A stretch of 12,898 nt of DNA from Entrophospora sp. SA101 (Eukaryota > Glomeromycota > Glomeromycetes > Entrophosporales > Entrophosporaceae): the NCBI GenBank assembly GCA_958430865.1, contig CAUDNR010004079.1:110374-123271 (forward strand). The letters run 5' to 3'. The notes beneath the pieces are model-generated. The model saw only the letters and a list, made by a program, of their open reading frames with translations. It ran no database searches and was not told the origin of the DNA. The position numbers and the translations under genes were made by a program. Numbering within the stretch: position 1 is the stretch's first letter; each line of letters opens with the position of its first letter. This document shows positions 12,737-12,898 of the stretch, one piece after another.

Positions 12737-12898
12737 TCCCTTTTCATCATCTCCCTTTTCATTATCTCTCTTTTCATTATCTCCCTTTTCATTATCTCCC
12801 TTTTCATTATCTCCCTTTTCATTATCTCCCTTTTCATTATCTCCCTTTTCATTATCTCCCTTTTCATGATCATCGTCATCATTTTCATCACTAGTATT
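12497..12898 (-). CDS. Asp-rich repeat protein, C-terminal 133 residues (5'-partial)
   Basis: On the minus strand one frame is open from the window edge to a TAA at 12499-12497. It has no in-frame ATG here, so the 5' part lies beyond the window. It reads NTSDENDDDDH, then nine EKGD-type pentapeptides (mostly NEKGD, some DEKGD), a long poly-Asp tract broken by a few E/K, and a non-repetitive end (KQYTDDLDHLAKSLQTLC, ending in GKKRKK). Both tandem repeats (15 bp and 3 bp) are multiples of three and keep this frame. The unique C-terminus with a basic tail, possibly a nuclear signal, favours real coding over a mere microsatellite. Function is unknown; such acidic tracts occur in nucleolar, chromatin and histone-binding proteins. 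Confidence 0.55.
12590..12735. repeat. ATC/GTC trinucleotide microsatellite
   Basis: Near-continuous cat/cgt triplets, including an uninterrupted run of over 15 (atc) units up to 12735. On the minus strand these are GAT/GAC codons (poly-Asp) of the partial acidic protein; His, Ser and Met frames also stay open only because of the repeat. Confidence 0.9.
12736..12870. repeat. 15-bp minisatellite, nine units
   Basis: Nine head-to-tail copies of ctcccttttcattat with few changes: unit 1 ends catcat, unit 3 begins ctctc, and the last ends catgat. Being five codons long, it encodes the EKGD(N/D) pentapeptide series on the minus strand. Confidence 0.92.

Noticed and set aside
12736..12870. CRISPR-like regular repeat
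   Set aside because: Units are contiguous with no spacers and the DNA is eukaryotic; it is a minisatellite.
12529..12894. Poly-His, poly-Ser and Met-rich frames over the ATC and 15-bp repeats
   Set aside because: Side products of triplet-length repeats. Only the Asp frame continues into a unique, plausible C-terminus.

Overview
The window is AT-rich eukaryotic nuclear DNA. It has short spliceosomal introns (about 50-180 nt, donors mostly GTATGT/GTAAAT-like, acceptors TAG/CAG/AAG), long low-complexity intergenic stretches and a hAT transposon relic. An F-box/LRR gene, a heavily interrupted SMC gene and this composition suggest a fungus, most likely an arbuscular-mycorrhizal (Glomeromycotina, Rhizophagus-like) genome. 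That organism call is inference; no marker gene proves it.

Layout. (1) 1-1561, plus: the 3' two thirds of a hAT transposase, split by a one-base frameshift near 561. (2) 1933-4749, minus: the C-terminal half of an Smc5 gene in 15 recognisable exons. It carries coil, ABC signature region, Walker B region and C-terminus, but the signature glycines and the Walker B aspartate are altered, and the N-terminal head and hinge are absent. (3) 4741-5058: a degenerate 9-bp minisatellite sitting exactly where the Smc5 homology stops. (4) 5945-7732, plus: an intact, intronless F-box/leucine-rich-repeat gene with an Asp/Tyr-rich tail. (5) 7925-9500, minus: a seven-exon SLC25 mitochondrial carrier of Ymc1/Ymc2 type, 318 aa after splicing. 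Its first two signature motifs lie in microexons of 21 and 24 nt. (6) 10445-11548, minus: a three-exon gene for an unrecognised 311-aa protein with a basic N-terminus and a coiled coil. (7) 12375-12438: a perfect 18-bp inverted repeat. (8) 12497-12898, minus: the C-terminus of an Asp-rich repeat protein that runs off the window.

The genes are not a functional set: they are a housekeeping carrier, a probable ubiquitin-ligase adaptor, two unknown or partial proteins and two decaying sequences. I see no defence, biosynthetic or other multi-gene system. The most noteworthy items are the motif-dead, truncated Smc5 copy and the carrier microexons. All splice models were made by eye from reading frame, splice sites and family similarity, with no transcript evidence.
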